A DNA stretch of 64,000 bases from Kaistella gelatinilytica (GTDB lineage: Bacteria > Bacteroidota > Bacteroidia > Flavobacteriales > Weeksellaceae): assembly GCF_015679325.1 (NCBI RefSeq), contig NZ_JADPVI010000001.1:1426001-1490000 (forward strand). The letters run 5' to 3'. Positions 41,747 to 50,278 of this stretch are shown here, in pieces (within the stretch, counting starts at the first letter, position 1; each line of letters opens with the position of its first letter). Both the position numbers and the translations under genes were made by a program. A model generated the notes under the pieces. The model did no database searches, was not told the DNA's origin, and was given only the letters and a program-made list of their open reading frames with translations.

Positions 41747-42584
41747 TGCTAATATTTTTAAAGTCTATTTTTTCTGCGCCACAATAAATGTTGGCATTTC
41801 CATTTTTTAAAAAACCAATTAAGGTGATTCCAAAATTTTCTGCGGTTTCAACGGCTAAAGAACTCGGCGCACCAATTGCACAAATGATGGAAACTCCGGC
41901 CATTGCGCATTTCTGAATGAGTTCAAAACTTGCTCTTCCGCTTAAAAGGACGATCCTGTTTTTTAAGGAGAATTCGTTTTCTGTGCTTTTTAAAATTTCT
42001 GCGCCAATTAATTTATCCAGCGCGTTATGTCGGCCGACGTCTTCCCGAAGATCGAGTAAATTTCCCTCCAGATCAAATAAAGCAGAGGCGTGAATTCCAC
42101 CCGTCGATTCGAAGGTTTTTTGCTGATCCCGCAATTTTTCCGGAAGAGAGAATATGGTGTTTATTTTTACCGGTTCAGCTAATTTTTCAACGGGAATTCG
42201 GCAAACCTGTTTGATTGCTTCAATACTTTCTTTTCCACAGACGCCGCAACTGCTTGTGGTATAAAAATTTCTTTTTAGTTTTTGAAGATCTGGATTAAAA
42301 TCGGGTGCGAAGTTGATGGTGATTTTATTGTCTTCCATTTGGGAAGAAACGGGATTGTTTAAATTTTTCTTTGAATAAATAATTCCTTCTGTAAATAAAA
42401 AACCAACCGCCAGTTCCTCATCATTTTCAGGCGTTCTCATGGTTACTGAAACTGATTTTTTTTCTCCGGAACTGCCCAGTTTGACAGCAATTTCCAAAGG
42501 TTCCTCAATCGCTAAACTGTCGGGTTTTTGAAATTCTCTTGCGCCGAAATCACCTATTTTATGGATCTGAAATTCTTTAGTCAT
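41736..42584 (-). CDS. fdhD: Formate dehydrogenase accessory sulfurtransferase FdhD
   Basis: 282 aa. FdhD passes sulfur from a cysteine desulfurase to the Mo of bis-MGD before insertion into formate-dehydrogenase-like enzymes. The CxxC pair needed for persulfide transfer is visible in TTSSCGVCGKESI, and FESTGGIHASALFDLEGNLLDLREDVGRHNALDKLIG is the family signature. The N-terminal ELAVGFLFTEGII is also typical. It overlaps MobA fusion (8 bases) and the DUF7009-like gene (11 bases). Confidence 0.93.
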   Translation of the reverse strand: MTKEFQIHKIGDFGAREFQKPDSLAIEEPLEIAVKLGSSGEKKSVSVTMRTPENDEELAVGFLFTEGIIYSKKNLNNPVSSQMEDNKITINFAPDFNPDLQKLKRNFYTTSSCGVCGKESIEAIKQVCRIPVEKLAEPVKINTIFSLPEKLRDQQKTFESTGGIHASALFDLEGNLLDLREDVGRHNALDKLIGAEILKSTENEFSLKNRIVLLSGRASFELIQKCAMAGVSIICAIGAPSSLAVETAENFGITLIGFLKNGNANIYCGAEKIDFKNISNEN

Positions 42585-43647
42585 TGCGTAATTTTAAATA
42601 ATCTACTTCCGTGTTAATGTTGTTAAGGAAATTTCCTTCTTCCACTTTTATTTTCTTCGTATTGATCTCACCTAAAAATTTCCGCAGAGAATCATTTCCT
42701 TCTTCGAAAAACTTCTTCAGTTTTACTGTTGCTTCTTTTTCAATGATCGAAACCAAAGGTTGCAGAAAACCGTCTTCGTCAAAACAAACTGCTTCATCCA
42801 CTGGACTTCGTTCATTGTTTAACTGAACGAGATGTTCCATTTTTAAGAAAGGAAAATCAGTTCCTACAATCATTAATCCTTGATCCGGATATTTTTCAAT
42901 GACGCTTAAAATCCCGGAAATTGGGCCGTGATCCTGAAATTTTTGATCGTCGATGATGAATTGATCACTTTCCTTTTCAGCCCAGTTTTGCCACTGATTT
43001 TCATTAATTGAAATTACAACTTCTTCGCAGAAAGGCTTTAATAGTTCTGATACTTTTTTCCACTGAGCATTATCGCCATAATTTAAAAGGGCTTTATCGG
43101 TTTTCATTCTTTTGCTTTCTCCGCCACACAAGGTTATTCCCAACAAATTTGGTTTTGTTTCGGAGTTGACAAAAAAGTTTTTAGGTAAAATTTTAGGATT
43201 TTGAAATTGATATTTTTCAATGAATTCATCCACCATAAAGTCGCGGACAACAAATACGATTTTAGGATAATTGGAAGATTCATCATTCAAAATTTTTAAA
43301 ATAAGTTCATGAAAACCTTTTTCTTTCCTGATTTCCAAAGGTCCAATCTCATCGATGATCAACCATTCTTTTTGAGAATTGAGTTGCTTTGATAATTCCG
43401 ATTCAGCCCAGGAAAAGACTTCAGGATCAAATGAATATTTGCCAATTTGGAGCGAAGAATGTTCAACTTCGAGCAGACGTTGTTCGCCGGTTTCGAGATT
43501 TTCGAAAACTCTTTTACCATTAACTTTTGGAGAAAGAAATCCGGAGATATTTTCGTTATTTTCAAACCAGTTTTTGAGTAAAGTGGTTTTGCCGGAACCA
43601 ATTTTATCTGAAAATATATAAATTTTATTGTTCAATTCCTCCTTCAT
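42577..43647 (-). CDS. mobA: Fusion of a P-loop NTPase (THEP1/DUF2478-like) with MobA guanylyltransferase
   Basis: 356 aa from the ATG at 43647 (an upstream in-frame codon adds nine residues inside the previous gene). Residues 1-160: P-loop NTPase with Walker A KIGSGKTT (15-22) and Walker B LIIDEIGPLEI (97-106), the nucleoside-triphosphatase/DUF2478 pattern. Residues 168-356: MobA with ITLCGGESKRMKTDKALL (171-188) and GTDFPFL. MobA joins GMP to molybdopterin to make the guanine dinucleotide cofactor. The NTPase may aid molybdate handling or cofactor delivery (inference). Overlaps fdhD and, by 23 bases, the membrane protein upstream. Confidence 0.85.
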   Translation of the reverse strand: MKEELNNKIYIFSDKIGSGKTTLLKNWFENNENISGFLSPKVNGKRVFENLETGEQRLLEVEHSSLQIGKYSFDPEVFSWAESELSKQLNSQKEWLIIDEIGPLEIRKEKGFHELILKILNDESSNYPKIVFVVRDFMVDEFIEKYQFQNPKILPKNFFVNSETKPNLLGITLCGGESKRMKTDKALLNYGDNAQWKKVSELLKPFCEEVVISINENQWQNWAEKESDQFIIDDQKFQDHGPISGILSVIEKYPDQGLMIVGTDFPFLKMEHLVQLNNERSPVDEAVCFDEDGFLQPLVSIIEKEATVKLKKFFEEGNDSLRKFLGEINTKKIKVEEGNFLNNINTEVDYLKLRND

Positions 43648-44641
43648 AATATAAAGATAAGGACATCCAGACAATAATGAACTGCCGCAGTTTTTTAAAA
43701 TTTGAAGTTTCCCTTTCCGCCAGTTTGAAAGCTATTTTCGCGTGATTTCGATATTGAGGCAGAAATTCTAAAACTTCATTCAATGGTTTATTGGTGCTTG
43801 AATTGTTTTTAGATTTCCATTTATTCAAAAAATATTGAAATAGTGGCGCAACGACAAAATACAGAATTCCGAGCGCAGCGAACGTCCGTAAAATACTGTA
43901 AAGTGCTTTATTAAAGGAGCCGGAAAATAAAAATACGGAGACGATGAACAATAAAATAATAGAGAAAGTGATCCATCTGGTTTTATTTTTCTGCTTTTTA
44001 GAAAGCGTGAATTCTTCCGGATTTGGAAGATTTTTAAGATCGATTTTAAGAAATTCAGACTGTAATATTCCGGGGAGTTTTAGGGCAATTAAGCCTGCAA
44101 AAATTCCAACGATGAAATAAATAAAAACATAGAGTCCGACCAGTAAAACCGGGATTTCTTCTAAAGATTTCACATGAAACTGCTTTGCGATTCCGACGAA
44201 AAATTCCTGAAAAGCGACCCAGATATTATTTCCAAAAACGATGACCATCATCAATAATTTCTGGAGTGCAGATTCCAGCAAAGCGATCACGCCAAAAATG
44301 ACTGCTGAAAATTTACTGACGCTAAATATTTGATAAATAAGTGCGCCAACAAATCCCTGAAACAGAACTGCGACATAAGCTGTTACGGGAGAATGCGGAC
44401 TTGCAACGGCTTTAATTAAAATCACCAGAAGTGTTGCCTGAAGAATTGTTCTAAATCTTTTGGTAGAATTTAGTGCAATAAAAGTGACGATAATTACGGC
44501 AAAACTTCCTAAGAGTAAACCGCTGAATGGAATTTTTAAGGCGTGTAAAAATCCACCCAAGCCACTTTCACTTACGCCCCAAAGTGCGGTGAGTTTTGCA
44601 ATGTTGATTGCGGAATCTTTTCGGAGGTTGAGTTGGTTCAA
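43625..44641 (-). CDS. Polytopic membrane protein leading the Mo-enzyme operon
   Basis: 338 aa with eight or so hydrophobic helices (regions about 27-62, 66-95, 100-125, 130-155, 165-185, 205-225, 240-260, 265-290). The open frame begins with TTG (44641): no ATG lies between the upstream stop and the first helix, so the start is uncertain. The family is not recognised; it resembles energy-coupling-factor S components or other small-molecule carriers in its short loops and Gly/Ala/Ser-rich helices. Position first in the operon suggests uptake of molybdate, a precursor or substrate of the oxidoreductase. That is inference only. Confidence 0.65.
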   Translation of the reverse strand: MNQLNLRKDSAINIAKLTALWGVSESGLGGFLHALKIPFSGLLLGSFAVIIVTFIALNSTKRFRTILQATLLVILIKAVASPHSPVTAYVAVLFQGFVGALIYQIFSVSKFSAVIFGVIALLESALQKLLMMVIVFGNNIWVAFQEFFVGIAKQFHVKSLEEIPVLLVGLYVFIYFIVGIFAGLIALKLPGILQSEFLKIDLKNLPNPEEFTLSKKQKNKTRWITFSIILLFIVSVFLFSGSFNKALYSILRTFAALGILYFVVAPLFQYFLNKWKSKNNSSTNKPLNEVLEFLPQYRNHAKIAFKLAERETSNFKKLRQFIIVWMSLSLYYEGGIEQ

Positions 44642-44707
44642 AGGAGATGAATTTGCGTGATGTTTATATGCAACTTAATAATAGTCGCGATTGTGTATTG
44701 TAATTTA

Positions 44708-46216
44708 TTAGATTTTATAAATTCCTTCAAACACTTCCCAAACTTGTCTTTCTTCATTTTCATCATAACTTCCCGTCATCCTTAGTGCGTCAACAATACG
44801 TTTTATCTTTACATTTATCAATTCTAAAATAGGTTTTTCAGGAATAATAACTGGAATTTTCTTTATATAATTAGCTGGATTATTGGCTGATGGATTTATG
44901 GTTCTGATTAATTTATTACAAGTTGGCGAATTAAAAAATGCCAATAAATAATAAGTCAAACTTTCATCTTTTGGGAAAATCCCAACAATGCTTTGATCAA
45001 ACAGTTTATTTTCAATTAAAGATGCTGTAATGCTTGACGAACTTATCATTGGCACACCAATTCCAGATCGGAAATAGTATTTAGGGTTTTGAAATCGGCC
45101 CTTTTTATCAGTTTTATAATGTTGTACGGCTTCTTTACTCCAATTCATAAACCAATTTTCTGGCTTTAAATATTTAAAGTTTCCACCTTTTACAATTGGA
45201 ATAAAATGTTGTTCACTTTCTATTCCATTTAAAATATCAGCGTTATTATTGTAATCTTTACTGATAGTTTCGGTCTGAACCAAACAGTAATTTTTGCCAT
45301 TTTTTAAATCACCACGAATTACTTGCAAAAAGCGCTTATCATTGCCTGAGTAAAACCCTGTCACACAGTCGGCAATGTCGCCTATTCTGAATTTTGATTG
45401 AGTAATTAATTTTAAAACGTTGCTATTCTCTGCAATCAAAAAAGCATGGTCGGGATTTTTGAAAATAATTTCTTGTGTAAATTGATATATTTTTAAAGTG
45501 TTTTGGTTAATATCGTTTAATTGCTCTACATTAGTAAAGCCGTTGATGATAGGAAAACTATTTTCAATACATTTTTTGTAGTCATTTTTCTTTTTTAATG
45601 TGATGATAGAAAGATTAGCATAACCGAAATTTACACCAGGAAAGAACGAAGAAGGAAATAAGACCAACTCCACAATTTGGGTTTTAGTCAAAATGTGATT
45701 TCTCAAGGCTTTATGCATATGGAGATTTAGAAATGTGTCAGGAATTATAAAGCTTAATATTCCATCCTCCTTCAGTAATTCTATGCAACGAAATAAGAAC
45801 AAGCCATAACTTTCTTTGGAATACAATTCCGGATACATTTTTTTCAAAACGCTACGTTTCTCATAATCTTGCCAAGCCCCATAAGGCGGATTTGCTATGA
45901 TTTTATCATATATACCACCAAAGCACGAATTAAAACTTAGTTCATTATCTAATAACGTGTCGCATTCCCGTATATTCACATTTGGTAGGGTGGAAAATTT
46001 CTCACGCAAAACCTCAACAGACTTTGTGTTAAGCTCGCAAATATCAATATAAGCAAACTGGTTTTCACATAAAATAGCTTCCACAAATACGCCATCACCA
46101 CCACAAGGTTCAAATATTTTGTCGCTTGCTTCCATCGATAGTTTACTTACCATATAATCAACAATTGGTGTCGATTTGGTGTAAAATGCTTGATATTTTC
46201 TTTCTTCGCCTATCAT
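44708..46216 (-). CDS. Type II DNA N6-adenine methyltransferase
   Basis: 502 aa from ATG 46216. AdoMet motif I FEPCGGDGVFVEAIL (35-49) and catalytic motif IV IIANPPYGAW (106-115) are present. The C-terminal 300 residues are the target-recognition part, with a PVIKGGNFKYLKPENW / NNPANYIKKIP-like Eco57I-type pattern. It methylates adenine within the recognition site of the neighbouring endonuclease. Its ATG overlaps the endonuclease stop as TAATG (a shared A), which also selects this start over a TTG two codons earlier. It is the last gene of the R-M cassette. Confidence 0.88.
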   Translation of the reverse strand: MIGEERKYQAFYTKSTPIVDYMVSKLSMEASDKIFEPCGGDGVFVEAILCENQFAYIDICELNTKSVEVLREKFSTLPNVNIRECDTLLDNELSFNSCFGGIYDKIIANPPYGAWQDYEKRSVLKKMYPELYSKESYGLFLFRCIELLKEDGILSFIIPDTFLNLHMHKALRNHILTKTQIVELVLFPSSFFPGVNFGYANLSIITLKKKNDYKKCIENSFPIINGFTNVEQLNDINQNTLKIYQFTQEIIFKNPDHAFLIAENSNVLKLITQSKFRIGDIADCVTGFYSGNDKRFLQVIRGDLKNGKNYCLVQTETISKDYNNNADILNGIESEQHFIPIVKGGNFKYLKPENWFMNWSKEAVQHYKTDKKGRFQNPKYYFRSGIGVPMISSSSITASLIENKLFDQSIVGIFPKDESLTYYLLAFFNSPTCNKLIRTINPSANNPANYIKKIPVIIPEKPILELINVKIKRIVDALRMTGSYDENEERQVWEVFEGIYKI

Positions 46217-47130
46217 TACCAAAGTAAATATTGTAAAAGATTATTGTCTGTCAAATGTTGAGTTGTTTCTGCATTGAAATCAGCCGCCCAATCAATATTT
46301 TTTTCCGTCCATTCTTTCAGGTTGTAACCTGAATATTCACTTATTTTTTGATAGGCTTCGCTTCCACAATACGCTTCCCAAATTCCTGAATTTTTCAACG
46401 TGTTGAAGTAGCTGTTGTTTTCTTCTGCTCTTACAAAAAGTAAACATTTATAGTTGTCATCAAGGTTTTGGTAAATGGTTGCAACCAACAAAAGTCTGTT
46501 GGTATTTCCTTTTTCGTTTGAACCAAATCCACTTTTAAAATCAACAACATATTTTTGCTCGTTGTGAGAAAAATGCAAGTCAAGTTCCAACTGAATTTCT
46601 CCTGAACTTACCAAACTCCAAACTTTGTCGTAATACGTTTTTAGTTCTAGTTTTTCTTCGTAAGTGATGGTTAAATTATCAATGTATTCTGCAATTTCAG
46701 CCGTCATTTTCTTTTTCACTTCCGAAAATAAAGGTGGAACGAAAAGCGAAAGATCGTTGATAGGATAATGAAAACACAACTTGCAAAATGGGTCCCATAG
46801 TTCACCAACTCTTCTCGAAAAGTCCATATATTCATAGGGCCTTACCGAATTTCGGCTTTCAATCATTACCACGATGTTACAATAAGTAATCATTAGAATC
46901 GCTTCCAATTTTTCTTTGTTAGTCCATTTTTCTTTTTCAGATTGTTGTAATAAAGTAGTTATCAGATTATCTTTTGTTTGATTTAAAGCCCTATTAATAG
47001 CACTTGCTCTTTTTCCGAATTCTGTTTCTGAATATTGAGTTTTAATTTGTGCTAAGAATTCACTAGCTCTGTCTCTAAAATAAGCTAAAAGTTCCTGTTT
47101 CCTTTCTTTTATATTCTTGTCTATGTTCAT
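46216..47130 (-). CDS. Putative type II restriction endonuclease (PD-(D/E)XK-like)
   Basis: 304 aa, no recognised family name. The segment ELDLHFSHNEQKYVVDFKSGFGSNEKGN has D184 and D197-F-K199, which fits the D-x(n)-(D/E)-x-K nuclease core, with E182 also available. Position and coupling support it: its start overlaps the HTH gene by 4 bases and its stop overlaps the methylase start. In type II systems the endonuclease normally lies next to a methylase exactly like this. The recognition sequence cannot be read from the protein. Confidence 0.72.
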   Translation of the reverse strand: MNIDKNIKERKQELLAYFRDRASEFLAQIKTQYSETEFGKRASAINRALNQTKDNLITTLLQQSEKEKWTNKEKLEAILMITYCNIVVMIESRNSVRPYEYMDFSRRVGELWDPFCKLCFHYPINDLSLFVPPLFSEVKKKMTAEIAEYIDNLTITYEEKLELKTYYDKVWSLVSSGEIQLELDLHFSHNEQKYVVDFKSGFGSNEKGNTNRLLLVATIYQNLDDNYKCLLFVRAEENNSYFNTLKNSGIWEAYCGSEAYQKISEYSGYNLKEWTEKNIDWAADFNAETTQHLTDNNLLQYLLW

Positions 47131-47462
47131 TTTTTATTTTGTAATCTTTGGTATTTAATTTTCTCTTCTGCAACTTTTAAAATTTCAAGCCCATTTTCCT
47201 CATTAAGTAATTGATATGAAATTTTATCACTTAGATAACGAAGTTTTAAGTCCGATTTGTCGATGTGAAAAATTCTCGCAATACCGTCAATAATTTGCGC
47301 ATTCGCATTTCGTTCATTCTTTTCAATCTTACTTAGAGTTGAAGTGTCAATATCTAGCTCTGCTGCAATTTTTCTCAAAGGAAGATTGGCACTTTCTCTA
47401 AGTTTCCGAATGTATTCTCCAAATGATATTTTTACGACAGTAGACATTTTTTGCTTTGACAT
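47127..47462 (-). CDS. XRE-family HTH regulator of the R-M system (controller-like)
   Basis: 111 aa from ATG 47462. Residues about 10-70 form a Cro/C1 helix-turn-helix (FGEYIRKLRESANLPLRKIAAELDIDTSTLSKIEKN). A C-terminal helical tail (ISYQLLNEENGLEILKVAEEKIKYQR) may dimerise. The first of the three-gene cassette; controller (C) proteins of this kind delay endonuclease expression until methylase has accumulated. Endonuclease start lies 4 bases inside its 3' end. The frame is open for seven codons further up, but those lie within the promoter. Confidence 0.82.
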   Translation of the reverse strand: MSKQKMSTVVKISFGEYIRKLRESANLPLRKIAAELDIDTSTLSKIEKNERNANAQIIDGIARIFHIDKSDLKLRYLSDKISYQLLNEENGLEILKVAEEKIKYQRLQNKK

Positions 47463-47470
47463 TATTTGTC

Positions 47471-47478
47471 CAAAAATA
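47471..47478 (-). promoter_or_regulatory. -7 box of the R-M cassette (TATTTTTG)
   Basis: The minus strand reads TATTTTTG, fitting TANNTTTG, with only eight bases between it and the ATG of the regulator, so the transcript would have a very short leader. Confidence 0.45.
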
Positions 47479-47810
47479 AGCAAAGTTTTTAAATTGCCAA
47501 AATTTTTAGAAAACCATTTTTTAGGATGCTGGGTAAGCTTCAGTCTGTTGATAAAATTTCATTTTTACAAAAGTCTTGGTGTGTGAGATGACTTTTACTT
47601 ATTAAAAATCTGCTGTAATTTACTAAGGTTTATGTTAATTTAGTTAGTCAACTACCAACTGTACTATGCCTCGAGAATTTGGAGATTACTCTCAAATATA
47701 CACAACTTAAAGAAATACTCAACTTGCGCTTTTTAAAATCCTCTTTTTAATTATTCAAAATATGCAACTCCTGCTTTTATAAACCCCCACGAAAGAAAAC
47801 CACACAAACT

Positions 47811-47913
47811 TTTAGCCCTCGATTGCAACGGCATCCTTTTATGTAACGCAGTGGAATAAAAGATATAGTGAAAAGCGGGAACTATTTCCAAAAGAAGCGA
47901 AAATCTTCTGGCT
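47811..47913 (+). repeat. Intergenic repeat element, copy 5 (inverted type)
   Basis: AGCCCTCGATTGCAACGGC, core hairpin ATCCTTTTAT/ATAAAAGAT, then AGTGAAAAGCGGGAA and a tail AAAATCTTCTGGCTCCT. It matches copy 3 (31185-31252) in layout. The remainder of 47484-47810 is AT-rich and holds nothing I can recognise. Confidence 0.65.
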
Positions 47914-47919
47914 CCTCAA

Positions 47920-47953
47920 AAAAAAGCCACTTCAAATGATGAAATGGCTTTTT
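47920..47953 (-). terminator. Terminator of murA
   Basis: The stem AGCCACTTCA / TGAAATGGCT (one mismatch) encloses a 5-base loop; on the minus strand it runs into eight T residues. It lies 34 bases after the murA stop. Confidence 0.85.
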
Positions 47954-47986
47954 GTAGGTATAAAATCTTGAAAGATATTTGTCAAA

Positions 47987-49294
47987 TTAAATCCTTTCGA
48001 TATCTGCGCCTAAAGCTTTTAATCGTCCGTCGATATTTTCGTAACCGCGATCGATCTGCTCGATATTATGAATCGTAGAAGTTCCTTCTGCAGAAAGTGC
48101 CGCGATCAACATGGCATTTCCCGCCCGAATATCTGGGGAGATCATGGTCGTTCCACGCAACGGATATTCGTGATTTAAACCAACGATCGTCGCTCTGTGC
48201 GGATCACACAAAATAATCTGCGCACCCATATCGATGAGTTTATCTACGAAAAATAAGCGAGATTCAAACATTTTCTGGTGAACCAGAACCGTACCTTTTG
48301 CCTGCGTCGCCACCACCAAAATAATGGACAGCAGATCGGGCGTAAATCCCGGCCACGGCGCATCAGAAACCGTTAAAATAGAGCCATCGATGAATTTCTG
48401 GATCTTATAATTTTCCTGAGCTGGGATATAAATATCATCACCTCTGTTTTCTAACTGAATTCCTAATTTCTTGAATGTATTTGGGATCACGCCGAGTTCT
48501 TTCCAGTTGACGTTTTTGATCGTAATCTCCGATTTCGTCATGGCAGCAAGTCCAATCCAGGAGCCGATCTCGACCATATCCGGAAGCATCGTGTGTTCAG
48601 TGCCGTGAAGCTGGGAAACGCCCTCGATCGTCAGTAAATTAGAGCCGATGCCGGAAATGTTGGCACCCATTCTGGTCAGCATTTTACAGAGCTGCTGCAG
48701 ATAAGGTTCGCAAGCGGCGTTGTAAATTCGGGTTTTTCCTTTGGCTAAAACTGCAGCCATCAAAATATTTGCAGTTCCTGTGACAGAAGCTTCTTCCAGC
48801 AAAATAAATTTACCGTGAAGTTCTTTTGCTTTTAAAGTATAAAAATATTCTTTTTCGTCGTAGTGAAATTCAGCACCCAGTTCTACAAGTCCCTGAAAAT
48901 GCGTATCCAGTCTTCTTCTTCCAATTTTATCACCACCCGGAGTCGGCATGTACGCTTCACCATATCGTGCGAGAATCGGTCCGAGCAACATGATAGAACC
49001 GCGCAGTTTTGCACCATCCTGTTTGAATTCCTCCGATTTCATGTAGTCAAAATTCACAGAATCAGACTTGAACGTATAATCGCCGTGTCCGTTTTTCGTG
49101 ATCTTCACGCCAAAATCTCCTAATATTTCTATCAAGCGATTCACGTCATGAATGTCCGGAATATTTTTTACGCGTACTTCATCATCCGTTAACAAAACCG
49201 CACATAAGATTTGCAGAGCCTCGTTTTTCGCACCTTGTGGCGTTATTTCGCCATGCAATTTTTTACCGCCTTTAATTAAAAAAGATCCGCTCAT
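47987..49294 (-). CDS. murA: UDP-N-acetylglucosamine 1-carboxyvinyltransferase
   Basis: 435 aa EPSP-synthase fold; first committed step of peptidoglycan synthesis. The start GKKLHGEITPQGAKNEAL and late TNPxxPD-like GFTPDLLS are typical. In the active-site loop E. coli has PGGCTIGARPVDLH; here it reads PGGDKIGRRRLDTH, so residue 122 is Asp in place of the Cys that fosfomycin alkylates. Asp is functional in the mycobacterial and chlamydial enzymes. It follows the DUF4290 gene by 2 bases, thus cotranscribed. Confidence 0.95.
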   Translation of the reverse strand: MSGSFLIKGGKKLHGEITPQGAKNEALQILCAVLLTDDEVRVKNIPDIHDVNRLIEILGDFGVKITKNGHGDYTFKSDSVNFDYMKSEEFKQDGAKLRGSIMLLGPILARYGEAYMPTPGGDKIGRRRLDTHFQGLVELGAEFHYDEKEYFYTLKAKELHGKFILLEEASVTGTANILMAAVLAKGKTRIYNAACEPYLQQLCKMLTRMGANISGIGSNLLTIEGVSQLHGTEHTMLPDMVEIGSWIGLAAMTKSEITIKNVNWKELGVIPNTFKKLGIQLENRGDDIYIPAQENYKIQKFIDGSILTVSDAPWPGFTPDLLSIILVVATQAKGTVLVHQKMFESRLFFVDKLIDMGAQIILCDPHRATIVGLNHEYPLRGTTMISPDIRAGNAMLIAALSAEGTSTIHNIEQIDRGYENIDGRLKALGADIERI

Positions 49295-49296
49295 TT

Positions 49297-49953
49297 CTAA
49301 TTTCGGTTTTTATTGTTTTGAAAATTCCTTCTCTTATTCTGACTGTTCTGGCTGTTTTGGTTTTGCTGATTTCTGCCGGTATTTTTATTATTGCGATTGG
49401 TCGCATAGTAAATTTTACTTTTTTCCAGTGAATCAAGGACCGTTAAATCCAGACGATTTTGTGAAAGATCTTTCAAATGACGGAAAATCACTTCATCCTG
49501 CACATGTTCCTTGTTATAAACATTGTAGGATTTTTTCATATTGTTCGCAATAACCTGGATCAAAGCATCTTTCTCGTCGCCTGCTTCCAGTTTGATCGCC
49601 ATTTCGATCAGCTGCAAAATACTTTTTCCGTAAAATTTAAAATCGCCCTGCAATTTCGGGTAATCCATTCTTTTCGGCTTTTCCTGCAATTCCTCCATGG
49701 TTGGGAAAGGGTACGGAGAATCGACATCTAAGTCATGACTCGCCAGAATATAAAGATGGTCCCAAAGTTTATGTTTAAAATTCTCTTCATCCCGAAGTTG
49801 TGGATTTCTCTGTCCCATGAAATCAACAATCGCTACCGCCATTTCAGTCCGTTCTTCCTTAGTAGCAAGCTCTTTGCAACGTTCGACCAGTTGCTGTATA
49901 ATTCTGCCATATTCCGGCAGTTGTAAATGTGTTCTTTCGGTATTGTATTCCAT
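49297..49953 (-). CDS. DUF4290 family protein
   Basis: 218 aa, soluble. The N-terminal three quarters match DUF4290, a Bacteroidota family of unknown function (MEYNTERTHLQLPEYGRIIQQLVERC, HKLWDHLYILASHDLDVDSPYPFP). The last 35 residues are a low-complexity Asn/Gln/Arg-rich tail (NRNNKNTGRNQQNQNSQNSQ). It is upstream of murA by two bases, so the pair is an operon; a role in envelope synthesis is guess from this link. Its start is 5 bases after a -7 box. Confidence 0.82.
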   Translation of the reverse strand: MEYNTERTHLQLPEYGRIIQQLVERCKELATKEERTEMAVAIVDFMGQRNPQLRDEENFKHKLWDHLYILASHDLDVDSPYPFPTMEELQEKPKRMDYPKLQGDFKFYGKSILQLIEMAIKLEAGDEKDALIQVIANNMKKSYNVYNKEHVQDEVIFRHLKDLSQNRLDLTVLDSLEKSKIYYATNRNNKNTGRNQQNQNSQNSQNKRRNFQNNKNRN

Positions 49954-49958
49954 AATTG

Positions 49959-49966
49959 CAAATATA
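49959..49966 (-). promoter_or_regulatory. -7 box abutting the DUF4290 start (possible leaderless promoter)
   Basis: The minus strand reads TATATTTG then CAATT then ATG at 49953. This would drive DUF4290-murA from an mRNA with no leader. Confidence 0.5.
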
Positions 49967-50009
49967 AGAATTTGTTTCAGGTTTAAAGTTCAAGATTTTT
50001 CTATTTTTT

Positions 50010-50126
50010 TGGGCGTGCCCCTTCCCTTTCTTTCCCAAAGCTCGGGTCGGTCTTCGGCTCCCAATCTCGTGTGCCGGAATTCCGGCAAACGAGGATTTCC
50101 GCCTGCAACCTCACGCAGATCCCGCT
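50010..50126 (+). repeat. Intergenic repeat element, copy 6
   Basis: It begins GGGCGTGCCCC, contains TCGGGTCGGTCTTCGGCTCCC, and ends GAGGATTTCCGCCTGCAACC. Its core region has TGCCGGAATTCCGGCA, a perfect palindrome, in place of the poly-T/A hairpin, so it is a variant copy. It lies between DUF4290 and the DCC gene. Confidence 0.6.
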
Positions 50127-50187
50127 TCGAATTTAATTATGTTATTAAAATCGAAATTTTGGTTGCCTAAAAAACACTGCTGCTGTT

Positions 50188-50220
50188 AACCTTATCAAGG
50201 TTTCGAACCTTGACATGGTT
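50188..50220. repeat. Second hairpin repeat, TCAAGGTT-TCG-AACCTTGA
   Basis: AACC then TCAAGGTT / AACCTTGA then GGTT form an 8-bp perfect stem extended by a 4-bp outer stem with three unpaired positions. The AACCTTGACAAGGTT type recurs in Flavobacteriia. The rest of the 325-base gap (49954-50278) contains only this and copy 6. Confidence 0.5.
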
Positions 50221-50278
50221 CCTAAAAAGAGAATATTCGTTGAAGGCCTACTTAAAAGATGTGATAGTAAGAAGCAAA

